From Nemertoderma westbladi (Eukaryota; Xenacoelomorpha; Nemertodermatida; Nemertodermatidae), in assembly GCA_032718475.1 (NCBI GenBank), contig JAUCBJ010000082.1:1-59142 (forward strand): a stretch of DNA of 59,142 nt. The letters are read 5' to 3'. A program made the position numbers and the translations under genes. How positions within the stretch are numbered: position 1 is the stretch's first letter; every line of letters starts with the position of its first letter. The notes under the pieces were generated by a model that was not told the DNA's origin, did not search any database, and worked only from the letters and a program-made list of their open reading frames with translations. Shown here in pieces: positions 9,897 through 19,727 of the stretch.

Positions 9897-12800
9897 CTAT
9901 TTACCAATATTGGGTGGAGATTTGTAGTCTCCCGTCTCGTTTCTAGTCTCCTCAAGGAGTACGAGACGTTGTACAGGTCTGTCTACGGTACGTCCGTCGA
10001 TAGTCCGTACAGTAACTGTCCTCACTACACCAGATGTAGGGTGCGTGGTCAAAATGACTCCAGTCAGCCAAAACCGTCTTTTCAGATTAGCTTCAGCCAA
10101 TAAAACATGGTCACCACGTCTTAAACATCGGGTATTTAGATACCAGGAAGTTCTGGTTGAAATAGAGGGCAAATAATATTTCTGCCATATTTCCCAGAAT
10201 TTATTTGCAAGTAATTGAGTGATTTTCCAAGCCTTGTTGCCGTATCCGTCACTATCAACGGGTACCGAAATGGGCAACAATGTCGTCGGCGCCTGCATAA
10301 GCAGGTGCGCTGGTGTCAAGGCAAACTGTACGTCGTTATTGTCTGGGATCAAAGCGATCGGTCTGGTATTTAAGATTGCTTCGATTTCTATTAGTAACGT
10401 CGTCAGTTGGTCGTCTGTCAAGATGTGTTGCGTCGGTACGACTTTAGCCATAGCTGTCTTTATTGAGCCAATCAGCCTTTCCCAAACGCCGCCTCTCCAC
10501 GGACTGTCTGGAGTATTAAAATACCAAACAATACGGTGAGGACGTAGTTCCTCGGAAATCTGGTTTTGGTCCAATTTTCTCAAAGCTCTGGTTATCTCGT
10601 TCCGTGCACCCACAAAGTTTGTCCCTTGGTCGCAGTATATGGATTTGACCAATCCACGTCTAGCGATAAATCGCCGTAAGGCTAGGATAAAGGCATTGGT
10701 GGACAAGTCTGTCACTCGCTCTATATGGACAGCTCTGCTGGCCATGCAAGTGAAGATCAATCCCCAACGTTTTACCTGTACCCTTCCGCGTTTCGCGATT
10801 ATGGGTCCAAAACAGTCTATCCCTGTCTCAGTGAAAGGGGGTCTAAACGCCTGTAATCTTGCTAGTGGTAGTTCACTCATTTCTTGGTGTCCTATCCTCG
10901 CGTGCACCTTCTTACAAATAATACAGTTCCGTGTTACCGAACTCAGTGCCTTACTAGGTCTAATCAGTACAAACCTCGAGCGTAAGTGTGATAGACAGTG
11001 GTGTCTACCTACGTGTTTGAGTTGTACATGTGCGTCCAGTATCATAGCGCGCTGTAATTCATGGTGTTGCGGTATGATGATAGGATACCTAAAGTCAAGT
11101 GCAAAGTCGATGTTTTGGAGTCTGGACTTGTGACAAAGTAAGCCCCGGTAAATAATCGGACTCCAACTCAAAATCGGTGAAGACTTAATCTGTTTACCTT
11201 GTTTGATCGCTGTGAACTCTCGTGCGAAATATCGCAATTGATAATGTCGAATGATATCAACTTCACAGTGGCCAATTTCCTTTAAGGTAAGTCTTCTAGG
11301 AAAGTCGCGTTTGCCTCTGGCATATTGTCTCAATCGTTTGAGCCATGCTAACTTGCGGCACGCGTCAGTCCATGATCTAGTTAGGTTCACTATCCTGTCA
11401 ACGTAAGTGTTGGTGACGTCATCAGGTAAGGTATAGTCGTAGTGTGGATACTTGTCTGGACTTGGTAGGCCCACGGGCCTTCCGGTAGGTTTGTCTGAGT
11501 CCCCAAGTACGTCAATCTCTACGGTCTTACCTTTGCCGTCCGCACCTAATGTGTCGACTGGCAGTAATGGTTTCAACTCTACAGTGTCAGTGTGTTCCTG
11601 TGAGCCTGTAAGCTTCCTAACCTTAGTCACACGCTTACCTGTAGGTAAGTCAAGTACCTTCTTCGAGCGGAGTGTAATCCCTGTGGCCACACCTTTGTCG
11701 TCCAAAGAAGTCAAATTTGGTAAGTCTCTAAAAGTCCGCTCCAATGGGTCTTCTAATGGAGTGTCTAGTAGACAGTCTGGTGAAGCGTCTGGTGAACAGT
11801 CTGGTGAGACGTCTGGTGAGACATAGCGCGGAACATCCGGCGAAATGTCCGGTCGTCGGTCCCAAAGTCTGTCTAGCGTAACTTCTGTCAGAAAGTCTGG
11901 TTCAAAGTCTGGTGGACAGTCGGTCGAGATGTCTGGTGAACAGTCTGGTGAGACGTCCGGTAGACATTCTGTCGAGAGTTCCATCAAACAATCTGGCGAA
12001 CAATCCGGAGAACAATCTGGCGAACAATCCGGAGAACAATCTGGTGTCTCTTCTGGTGAATAGTCTGGCGAGTAATCTGGTGAACAATCCGGCGAAACGT
12101 CTGGTGAAATCTCCCGCGGAACATCCGGCGAAGGATTCGTACAAGCGTCTGGTCGAGTGTCTGGCGAGACGTCTGGCGTAATGTCAGGTCTGGCGTCCAG
12201 GTCATCAGATTTCGTCCGTCCTTTTTTCCTCTTGACCTTGGCGTTGGCTTTCGCTTTAGACTTGACAACCTTGTCGAGTTTTATCTCGGCACCCTCTGGT
12301 ATGGTGTTGGTTGTCGCGTCGAATAACGGTGGCCATTCGTCTGATGGTCGCTGTAGGAAATCGGGTCCTCTAAACCAAAAGGATTTATTGTCCGGTTTAC
12401 AAAAGTCAAGTGGTTGCATCCCCCGTGACGCGATGTCAGCTGGGTTCAGCTTCCCTGGACAGTGACGCCAATCTTGTTTGAGCGACCGGTCTAATATTTC
12501 AGCCCGTCTGTTGGCTACGAAAGTCTTGAACTCGAATGTTTCGTTGTTTATGTACCAAAGTACCAACGTCGCATCCGTCCAATATGTGACCTTCAAGTTA
12601 GCCTCCAGCTCGCGTTGAACTAGACTGACAATATCGGTGGATATCGTCCCGGCTTGCAGCTCCCCACGAGGTACAGTCATATACTTCAATGGCATTGTTC
12701 TAGCCCTTGAAGTAACGAGAGATACATCGTAGCTGTCCGATGTCACTTGTCGTCTAAGGTATAAAGTAACCCCCAATCCATCCTTGCTAGCGTCACTAAA

Positions 12801-15800
12801 GCTGTGAAGCTCTAAATCGGCAGGAAAGGTGGTTTGCAAAGGAAAGTATACCCTTGGTATGGTATAGTCTTGTAGGAACGTCAGTTGGGCTTCCCAGTCC
12901 CTCCATCGCTCAGCTAACTTTTCTGGGATGGGATCGTCCCATTCCAGTCCGGCTTGCCAAATGCTGCGGAGTATGATCCTAGCATGTAGGATCACTGGAC
13001 TAATGAAACGCAATGGGTCATACAATCGACTCATAGTCGATAAGCAAGTCCTCTTAGTGAGAGGTCTAGTCTGGTCGTTGGACCTTACACGTACCCTAAA
13101 ATTGTCGGTGTTGGGGTCCCAACTAAGTCCTAATACTTTGGTCGTCGGCAGAGGTTCTAAGTCTAAGTCCAAGTCACCTCCACTGCGATCCATCGGGTCA
13201 AATGAGTTCACCAGTTCGGGTTCGTTGGAAGCGAACTTCGTCAGGTGAAATCCGCCCTCAGCGAGACAATCCTGGAGTTGGTGTGCTACGGTTGTAGCGC
13301 GCTCCAAGGTGTCACAACTCTTGAGGCCGTCATCCACGTAGAAGTCTCGTTCCACGGTCCGAACTACTTCTGGGTCAAATTGGTCTCGTCTGTCTAATGC
13401 TGTCTGCTTCAATGCGTACATGGTGCAATTGGGGCTGTCCCTGGCTCCGAATACTCTTACCTGCATTTGGTAAGTTTCTGGCGGAAGTTGTAAGTTTCCG
13501 TCCGGATACCAAAGAAACCTCAAGCTGTCCCTGTCCCGCTCCAAAGCCTTAACCTGGTGAAACATGGCCTCTACGTCACAGGTGAAAGCCACTTTGCGTT
13601 GTCTAAAACGCATTAGGACTCCCATGAGGTAATTATTCATATTCGGCCCGTCCATCAGTTCGCTATTCATAGACATCCCTTGGTAAAGCGCAGCGCAGTC
13701 GTTGACTACACGCACCTTGCCAGGTTTGTCCGGGTGTCGAACAAAATGATGTGGCAGGTAATATGTCTGGTCTGTGGTTACCTCAGGATTTAACATCCTA
13801 ATGGCGTATCCCTTTTGGAGATACGTCTGAAGTTGTGCATTGTATTGCATATGGGCCGTCTCGTCTCGCAACAATCGCTGCCTTATTGATTTGAGTCGCC
13901 TCAAAGCAAGCGGGTAATTGTTAACGAGCTTAGGTTGTCCATTGCGCCACAACATACCAACCTCATAGTGGCCATTCGCGGTCTGGCGAATGGTATCTCT
14001 CATAATATTTAATGACCGTTTTTCCTGTTCTGACATTGCGGTCTCGTAACTACCGGGTTCTGCTGAGTCCTGTTCCAACCATTGTATGGTCCGTTCAGTC
14101 AGCAGTCGGTCAAGCGCTGCTTGCACTGCGCCATGGTCCTCGTCCACGTCTTCGTCCACTGCGGTGGCTAGTGTCAATGTGTCTGGTAGGCTCGCAAGCC
14201 TTCCGGTGTCACTAGTCGGCGTCGAATTGTCGTGCGGCGGTTTGACAACCTTTTGATCTGTCGGTAGGCTCGCAAGCCTTCCAAGATCAACGACCGGTGT
14301 CGAAGCCTGGTGGGTGGGGTCAATGACCTTCGGATTTTTCGGTAGGCTCGCAAGCCTTCCAAAATCCTCGTTCATCGAGTCATCCACGGCAACAACCCTC
14401 AGGTCTTCAGTAGTCAATACAACCTGGTCTACTGCAAGTAGTTGTAAGTCAGAGGTCCGTATGGTCGTGTCCAGATCGGTTACGTCAGTATCGGTGGCGT
14501 CTGCGTTAGTGACGCAAGTCTGTCGTAGTGCCGTCCGTACAATTGGACCACGGGAGTGTGAAGGAGAATTATCTATCGTGTTAGTCAATAAACTACACGT
14601 ACTCAAAACGTCGTCCTCCTGGTCACTTACCTCTAGTGAACGTATTGGTGCTCTAGTATACCAACCTATGGGAGTTCTACATGCGTAGGGGTTGCCCGCT
14701 GTAATAACAGATGGGCGTGTCTCCCATACCTGATGTAAGTTAAACTGGTCTGTCCCAATTAACATCGCAATGGAACGATAATTGACAGGACATTCCGGTA
14801 TTCCAAGGTGTCGGAAATACTTACGATCTTCCGGTGATTGCTCTGGCACAGGGCCGAGCAAGTTACTAAAGTCCTTCGTAGCTGCAAAGGTCAAATTTCT
14901 TACCGGAAGTAATGAGCGCTCCTCCTTGCTGTGTTCCGCTTTGGAAAGAAGAGTGTCTAAAGTTAGTTTTACTCTCGTCACAGGGATCGCTCTCTTACCA
15001 TGCATGCTGCTTACAGTATACTGAGCAGTCTTACCTTGACTCATGTCCGTAACTACGTCGGCTACTTGTTCGTCGACATAGCTATGCGATGACGCAGAGT
15101 CTAAGATGGCGTATATACGCTTGCTCCCTCGGGTTCCGGTAATCTTTATAGGAATCACGCTAAACCCTTTCAGTTGGTTCTGTGTGAGGAGCGTTATCGA
15201 AGGCTGTTCCTCACCTGCATGCACGTAGAAAGTGTCGTCTTCCTCCTCGTCCTCGTCCGATGATCCTGACTGATCCATACAGTCGGTATAAAAGGTACGG
15301 ATCTCGCGCGGCGCACGCTCCTTATAAAGCGCGTCGCATCTAGCCGCTTTATCTGGATGCTCTCGTCGAAAGCGTCTGGTCGGAGTATGACTGGTTGTGT
15401 GAAGCAACGCGTCATGGTTACGTCCACACAGAGAACATGTATCATCGCTCGGGCAATCCTTCCGGACGTGTCCTGGCTTCATACATCTCCAACAGGAATC
15501 TAGAGATCGGATTTGGAGTCTCCTCTCCTCGATCCCTAACTCTTTAAAAGCGCGACATCCACGTAGTTTATGTCCGCTATGGTTTCTGCCGTTCCGCTCG
15601 CAGTATGAGCATCCCACAAAGTCCGCCGGCAACTGTTGTCGTGGCTGCGTGGTGCCGATAGGCGTCAGAACTTTAGAAGTCTCAGTAGGGGTGGCGTAAG
15701 TAACGGCTTTCGCGTTCGTCGGAAATGGTTTAGTCCGATTCGGCGCAGAAACAGTTATCCCTTCCGCCGTGATATGGTGATCGGTATAGTTCGATCGAGT

Positions 15801-18770
15801 CTCGATCACGGCCTCCCGTGAAATAAGTTGATAGACATCGGTGAGTTTTAATAACCCTCCGGCCTCTTCGCGCTGGTACTCGATGCGTCGCCATTCTCGT
15901 CGTAGTCGATGGTGAAGTCGACCGATTATTCGAATGAGAACCGTCGGTGCGTTAGCGTACTCGAGTTGTCCAATGGACCGTAAAGTCCCTATAGCGTTCT
16001 TTATTTCGTCCGCGAGTCGTAAAAGGTCGATCGGTCTCGAAATGTTGCCTCCTCTGCAGAGGTCTTCAATGATGGATTTAGCCATGGCGACATTACCGCC
16101 GTAAATCGAATACAAACGGTCGTACGCCAATTCAAAGGCATCGGGAACTCCAATAAAGGTTTCCGCTAATCGTTTCGGCTCACCAGACAGAACTTGGAGC
16201 AAGTAATTAAACTTCTCCGTCGAGGTGAAAGCACACTTAGCGATCTGGGACTCTACGTAGTCTACCAGTGTGCGCCAGTGTTTCGCGTTGCCAGAGAACT
16301 TCGGCGGTTGCTGTGCCGGTAATCCGTGTCTAGCCGCGAATTTCGCAATCTCGCTAACTAAGTCCAACTGTCCACGTCCCTGTTCGGCGGCGTCGTCCAG
16401 TCGCTCCCTTCCGCGCGTTGTTCGTCGGTAGGAATTATTAACGGGATCTTCTTCTCGATGTGTCGGAGTCCGTCTAGTCTCCTGTTCTCTCCTCGGTGGT
16501 CGATGTTGTCTAGGTTGTTCCAACTCCACGCTGGTTCGTGATCGATCCGACGGTTGCGCTTCGAGTCGTTCTTCGAGTTGAGCTATTCTGTCCGTCATGT
16601 CGGTGAACTGTTTGGCGCTGATCGTTTCCGCTGGTTTCAACGTGGGTTTCTGTTGGGGTGTTTCTCGTGGAGGATTATCAATATAGGGGTTCGTCGATTG
16701 TTCCTCCCGTTTGTAATCCGCTGCCGCTGCCGCTCCAGTACGGAATATTTCCCGTTCCGTCGACTCCGAGTCACTTGATGAATCGCTGTCGTCCGGATAA
16801 GGTGGTTGGCGGGTTCGCGTCCGGCGTATTATTCTTGGTCGAGTTCGTCGTGGTCTGGGATCTACGGCTCCTCGTTGTTCGGTAGGCTCGCAAGCCTTCC
16901 ACGAAGTCGTAGGTCTCGTTAAACATTGGGTGAGAGGTCTAGTAAAAACATCTGAGTTAAGTTCTACTGTAGGTTTATAAATGACTGGGTTCGCGCAGCA
17001 CGTCACAGGTTTAACTTGCAATGGTTTACTCACCTGTTTTACTGTCATAAACGCAGGTTCGTCTCTCTCCACAAGTAAACTACGACTTACTGTAGGTGGA
17101 CTAGTTATGTTACCTGCTAAAATTGGCGATGAAGTCGCCCTAGGTTGCGGTATTTCCGTCACAACAAACCTGCTACCTTGCGTCGGGCGCACAGGCGTTA
17201 TTTCCTTAGGTTTCGTAACAAAGACCGGTTTTATCGGAGTCGTGGGTTTGAGCATAGGAATAACTTGGGGAAAACGTTTACAGTAATCCTCGACGAACTC
17301 CTCTCCTCGATCTATCGCTCCCACACTTCCTTCCTCGATTCGCTTCTGGATTCCGCGATATCGAGTCTCCATGCGATCCAGGGCAGACAAGTCGTGTCCA
17401 GTTCGAGACCTTATAGATCTATCTCTCGCGTCGAGTTCGAGGTCCGCTTGCGCGTTCGCTGCCTCGCGCGATCTACGATTCAGTTCGAACTGGAGCTGCA
17501 TCTCTCTTTCGCGTCGATCTGCTTCCTGTTGTTGTGCCGCTAACTCCGCTTCCTGTATCGCTAAACGAGCGTTTATTTGTCGCGCCTCCAACTTGGCACG
17601 AGCGTCGGATGCTGCTTTCTTCCGTGCTAACTCAGCTGCGTTTACCGCCGCAACTCGTGCTAGCTCGTCAGCCGCTGCCTGTCGTGCTAATTCGTCAGCT
17701 GCTGCCGCCTGTCGTGCTAACTCGTCGGCTGCTGCCGCCGCGGCCGCTTCTCGCGCTAAGTCCTCCTCCAGTCTCCGCATCTCTGATGCTTCGAACTCAG
17801 CCTGCGCTTGAAGTTTCGCAAGTTTCGCTACATCCTCTCTGCGCTGTTTTTCTCCTTCGATGGCGATCTGTGCCATCTGTAGTTGCGCTTCTTCCTCGGC
17901 GACTTGTTGTCGGCGTGCAACCTCCTGTTGTTGTCGAGTAATTCCAGACGCTGTTCTACTAACGTCGCCAACGTTGCCAACGTCGCTCCGTACGCTAACG
18001 AACGATCTATCCAGTGGTGGATGTTGGTAGGCTCGCGAGCCTTCCGTAGTGAGAACTTCCGTCGTCCCTCGCGGTTCGACTTCCGGTTTGTCGATCGGTA
18101 CGCCGCATCTACGAAGAAAATAGGTCAGCGTTTCCAACCTTCCGTCCAGGCAGTAGAGTTCTTCTTCCTCTTCGGGTTGTAACAACGCGTCCGAAACTGA
18201 CTCACCTAGCAGTTGGTCAAACTGCTCCTGTTGAGCCAATCTTATCACCGACTTAAACTGGATAAGGCTTTCTCTCGCACTTACCAATTTATCTACTATC
18301 TTTACCTGAGTAAAGTTGTCGCCACGCAACTCTGCAAGTTCGTGCAAACCTTTAAGTTTATCTACGGAGGCATGTACCCTACTTTCTATCCTTACCTGTA
18401 AGGTGTAGAACTCGTATCTCGACATCGGGGCGGTTAACTCGCGTAAAACGCGAAAACCTTCTCCGAGGTTCCGAGTAATCTGGGCCATGTGTCCTCCTAT
18501 ACTTCTAATAACGTTCTCCTGGCTTCCAGTCGAACTTACCATGTCCGGTTCCCGCGATCTAGTCTGAGGGACGGTAAGGAAATCTTCGATTCTGCCGTCG
18601 CCACGCGTTGCGGCTTCCGGTATTTCCGTTCGGGGTACCGGCGACGCAAGCGGTGTGACATCGGTGGAATCTCGGGTTCTCCTTCTCGGTTCGTCTACTG
18701 TCGATCTGTCCGGGTCGCACGAGTCATAGTCGGTAGGTGGGTATCTCGTCGAATGGGGTGTGTCACTCAT
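9897..18770 (-). CDS. BEL/Pao Gag-Pol polyprotein (2,957 aa, intact frame)
   Basis: Domains in order: N-terminal Gag with an Ala/Arg-rich coiled coil (about residues 290-450, DELARQAAA repeats); a Pao-type Gag region (about 815-960); zinc knuckles including C1093-x2-C-x4-H-x4-C1106; a retropepsin-like protease with LDSASS (Asp1224); reverse transcriptase with YVDD at 1811-1814; a Pao RNase H region starting near 1990; a long SPDC-rich linker (about 2194-2337); an HHCC integrase finger (about 2560-2620); integrase catalytic D2652-D2714-E2764; and a basic C-terminal domain of the DUF5641 type. The polyprotein makes virus-like particles, copies the RNA and inserts the DNA. No stop or frameshift is seen, so it may be active. 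It is longer than a typical BEL Pol (roughly 1,700-2,000 aa), mostly through Gag and the linker. The ATG at 18770 is the first in frame after the leader. Five copies of the 20-bp hairpin repeat lie inside the frame. Confidence 0.9.
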   Translation of the reverse strand: MSDTPHSTRYPPTDYDSCDPDRSTVDEPRRRTRDSTDVTPLASPVPRTEIPEAATRGDGRIEDFLTVPQTRSREPDMVSSTGSQENVIRSIGGHMAQITRNLGEGFRVLRELTAPMSRYEFYTLQVRIESRVHASVDKLKGLHELAELRGDNFTQVKIVDKLVSARESLIQFKSVIRLAQQEQFDQLLGESVSDALLQPEEEEELYCLDGRLETLTYFLRRCGVPIDKPEVEPRGTTEVLTTEGSRAYQHPPLDRSFVSVRSDVGNVGDVSRTASGITRQQQEVARRQQVAEEEAQLQMAQIAIEGEKQRREDVAKLAKLQAQAEFEASEMRRLEEDLAREAAAAAAADELARQAAAADELARQAAADELARVAAVNAAELARKKAASDARAKLEARQINARLAIQEAELAAQQQEADRREREMQLQFELNRRSREAANAQADLELDARDRSIRSRTGHDLSALDRMETRYRGIQKRIEEGSVGAIDRGEEFVEDYCKRFPQVIPMLKPTTPIKPVFVTKPKEITPVRPTQGSRFVVTEIPQPRATSSPILAGNITSPPTVSRSLLVERDEPAFMTVKQVSKPLQVKPVTCCANPVIYKPTVELNSDVFTRPLTQCLTRPTTSWKACEPTEQRGAVDPRPRRTRPRIIRRTRTRQPPYPDDSDSSSDSESTEREIFRTGAAAAADYKREEQSTNPYIDNPPRETPQQKPTLKPAETISAKQFTDMTDRIAQLEERLEAQPSDRSRTSVELEQPRQHRPPRREQETRRTPTHREEDPVNNSYRRTTRGRERLDDAAEQGRGQLDLVSEIAKFAARHGLPAQQPPKFSGNAKHWRTLVDYVESQIAKCAFTSTEKFNYLLQVLSGEPKRLAETFIGVPDAFELAYDRLYSIYGGNVAMAKSIIEDLCRGGNISRPIDLLRLADEIKNAIGTLRSIGQLEYANAPTVLIRIIGRLHHRLRREWRRIEYQREEAGGLLKLTDVYQLISREAVIETRSNYTDHHITAEGITVSAPNRTKPFPTNAKAVTYATPTETSKVLTPIGTTQPRQQLPADFVGCSYCERNGRNHSGHKLRGCRAFKELGIEERRLQIRSLDSCWRCMKPGHVRKDCPSDDTCSLCGRNHDALLHTTSHTPTRRFRREHPDKAARCDALYKERAPREIRTFYTDCMDQSGSSDEDEEEDDTFYVHAGEEQPSITLLTQNQLKGFSVIPIKITGTRGSKRIYAILDSASSHSYVDEQVADVVTDMSQGKTAQYTVSSMHGKRAIPVTRVKLTLDTLLSKAEHSKEERSLLPVRNLTFAATKDFSNLLGPVPEQSPEDRKYFRHLGIPECPVNYRSIAMLIGTDQFNLHQVWETRPSVITAGNPYACRTPIGWYTRAPIRSLEVSDQEDDVLSTCSLLTNTIDNSPSHSRGPIVRTALRQTCVTNADATDTDVTDLDTTIRTSDLQLLAVDQVVLTTEDLRVVAVDDSMNEDFGRLASLPKNPKVIDPTHQASTPVVDLGRLASLPTDQKVVKPPHDNSTPTSDTGRLASLPDTLTLATAVDEDVDEDHGAVQAALDRLLTERTIQWLEQDSAEPGSYETAMSEQEKRSLNIMRDTIRQTANGHYEVGMLWRNGQPKLVNNYPLALRRLKSIRQRLLRDETAHMQYNAQLQTYLQKGYAIRMLNPEVTTDQTYYLPHHFVRHPDKPGKVRVVNDCAALYQGMSMNSELMDGPNMNNYLMGVLMRFRQRKVAFTCDVEAMFHQVKALERDRDSLRFLWYPDGNLQLPPETYQMQVRVFGARDSPNCTMYALKQTALDRRDQFDPEVVRTVERDFYVDDGLKSCDTLERATTVAHQLQDCLAEGGFHLTKFASNEPELVNSFDPMDRSGGDLDLDLEPLPTTKVLGLSWDPNTDNFRVRVRSNDQTRPLTKRTCLSTMSRLYDPLRFISPVILHARIILRSIWQAGLEWDDPIPEKLAERWRDWEAQLTFLQDYTIPRVYFPLQTTFPADLELHSFSDASKDGLGVTLYLRRQVTSDSYDVSLVTSRARTMPLKYMTVPRGELQAGTISTDIVSLVQRELEANLKVTYWTDATLVLWYINNETFEFKTFVANRRAEILDRSLKQDWRHCPGKLNPADIASRGMQPLDFCKPDNKSFWFRGPDFLQRPSDEWPPLFDATTNTIPEGAEIKLDKVVKSKAKANAKVKRKKGRTKSDDLDARPDITPDVSPDTRPDACTNPSPDVPREISPDVSPDCSPDYSPDYSPEETPDCSPDCSPDCSPDCSPDCLMELSTECLPDVSPDCSPDISTDCPPDFEPDFLTEVTLDRLWDRRPDISPDVPRYVSPDVSPDCSPDASPDCLLDTPLEDPLERTFRDLPNLTSLDDKGVATGITLRSKKVLDLPTGKRVTKVRKLTGSQEHTDTVELKPLLPVDTLGADGKGKTVEIDVLGDSDKPTGRPVGLPSPDKYPHYDYTLPDDVTNTYVDRIVNLTRSWTDACRKLAWLKRLRQYARGKRDFPRRLTLKEIGHCEVDIIRHYQLRYFAREFTAIKQGKQIKSSPILSWSPIIYRGLLCHKSRLQNIDFALDFRYPIIIPQHHELQRAMILDAHVQLKHVGRHHCLSHLRSRFVLIRPSKALSSVTRNCIICKKVHARIGHQEMSELPLARLQAFRPPFTETGIDCFGPIIAKRGRVQVKRWGLIFTCMASRAVHIERVTDLSTNAFILALRRFIARRGLVKSIYCDQGTNFVGARNEITRALRKLDQNQISEELRPHRIVWYFNTPDSPWRGGVWERLIGSIKTAMAKVVPTQHILTDDQLTTLLIEIEAILNTRPIALIPDNNDVQFALTPAHLLMQAPTTLLPISVPVDSDGYGNKAWKITQLLANKFWEIWQKYYLPSISTRTSWYLNTRCLRRGDHVLLAEANLKRRFWLTGVILTTHPTSGVVRTVTVRTIDGRTVDRPVQRLVLLEETRNETGDYKSPPNIGK
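11760..12190 (-). repeat. 12-bp coding repeat (SPDC/SPDV units) in the Pol linker
   Basis: About 140 residues of Gag-Pol consist of degenerate four-residue units, mostly S-P-D-C, S-P-D-V or S-P-D-Y, encoded by a 12-bp repeat. It lies between the RNase H region and the integrase zinc finger. The DNA repeat is imperfect, suggesting slippage-driven expansion followed by divergence. Confidence 0.85.
14185..14204. repeat. 20-bp hairpin repeat, copy 3 (in pol)
   Basis: Identical to the consensus. On the coding strand it is read in the frame giving GRLASLP, and it is the first of three copies about 78 bp apart. Confidence 0.85.
14263..14282. repeat. 20-bp hairpin repeat, copy 4 (in pol)
   Basis: Identical to the consensus, read as GRLASLP. 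The flanking codons of copies 3 to 5 also resemble each other, so a longer unit (about 78 bp) has been duplicated here. Confidence 0.85.
14341..14360. repeat. 20-bp hairpin repeat, copy 5 (in pol)
   Basis: Identical to the consensus, read as GRLASLP, third of the clustered copies between the protease and reverse transcriptase. Confidence 0.85.
16881..16900. repeat. 20-bp hairpin repeat, copy 6 (in gag, second reading frame)
   Basis: Same 20 bp, but here the polyprotein reads it in another frame, giving WKACEPT. Confidence 0.85.
18026..18045. repeat. 20-bp hairpin repeat, copy 7 (in gag, third reading frame)
   Basis: The loop is CGCG instead of CGCA, which keeps the stem and extends the palindrome. 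The polyprotein reads it in the third frame, giving EGSRAYQ. Confidence 0.85.
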
Positions 18771-19727
18771 GTCTTATTATATACGTCAAGTACGGGTAAT
18801 AAAATGTCAAAGTGTCTGAATGTTGAAGTGTCAAACTTACCTTGGTATATATAGTATCTATATACCCTAACCGGTACAAATAAATCAACAAGTCAGAATG
18901 TCGAAATGTCAAAATGTCGAAATGTACAAATGTCAAACTTACCTTGATATATATATATATCATATATATACCCTAACCGGTACAAATAAAACTAACAAGG
19001 TATATAATAAAATAAGTAGTAATCTAGCCTACCGGCTAAATTTGTACGAATAAGTGAGATAACGGTATACGTTAACAAAATGTAGATCAACAAGTATAAA
19101 CAATAGGCCAAACAGCAACGTCTAACGGGAAAATAAGTACCAACAACACTACTAATAGACAGTGAAACCCACAAATTTTGAGTACTACTGTGCTTTCTTA
19201 AGTTTGAACGACGCGAGTCGTAAAACTTACGTTCCTTTGATCTTCCAGTCGTACAAATTCCCAAATACAAACCGGACGTGGGTCTTTCCGTTTTTCGGCG
19301 GCGCGGACGAATTTATTGTCTCCCAAACTTTGCGAAAAGTGGTCTAATCCTCGAAGCGGTCCAGAAATGAGTCCTTGAGTCCTGAAAAGGTCGAAGGTGA
19401 GAGTTTTACTTCTACGCTTACGAAAATCTTCCTAGGTACCGATACAAATTGGTCTTTAAACCCTATGTACCTTTTCAAGTACCGAAAAGTAACACCGCAC
19501 ACACACGGCGTAAAACAAAGTGCTACAAACTAACTGTTAGCTAGTCAAATATTAAATACGAAAGTACTAGCTACCCTAAAAGCCTACTGAAGCAGGGGAC
19601 GTTCTAAATTACTAAATTTACTAACCTTAATTTTTAAATATCTCCTACTTTCAATAGCTAACAATCGAAATTATACTATACGCTACGGCGGAAATACTAT
19701 ATACTAATTTATATAAATACTTCCTAC
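18771..19727 (-). other. BEL/Pao 5' leader with tandem duplication
   Basis: About 0.96 kb separates the right LTR from the Gag-Pol ATG. Between about 18780 and 19005 a unit of roughly 120 bp is present twice. On the element's coding strand each copy contains a CCGGTTAGGGTATAT block and a splice-donor-like AAGGTAAGT followed by TTGACA. The base next to the LTR reads GTAGGAAG on the coding strand rather than a classical TGG primer-binding site. No ORF worth naming is present. Confidence 0.6.

Noticed and set aside
10219-18854. Many plus-strand ORFs opposite the BEL Gag-Pol frame
   Set aside because: They are antisense shadows of a well-supported polyprotein.
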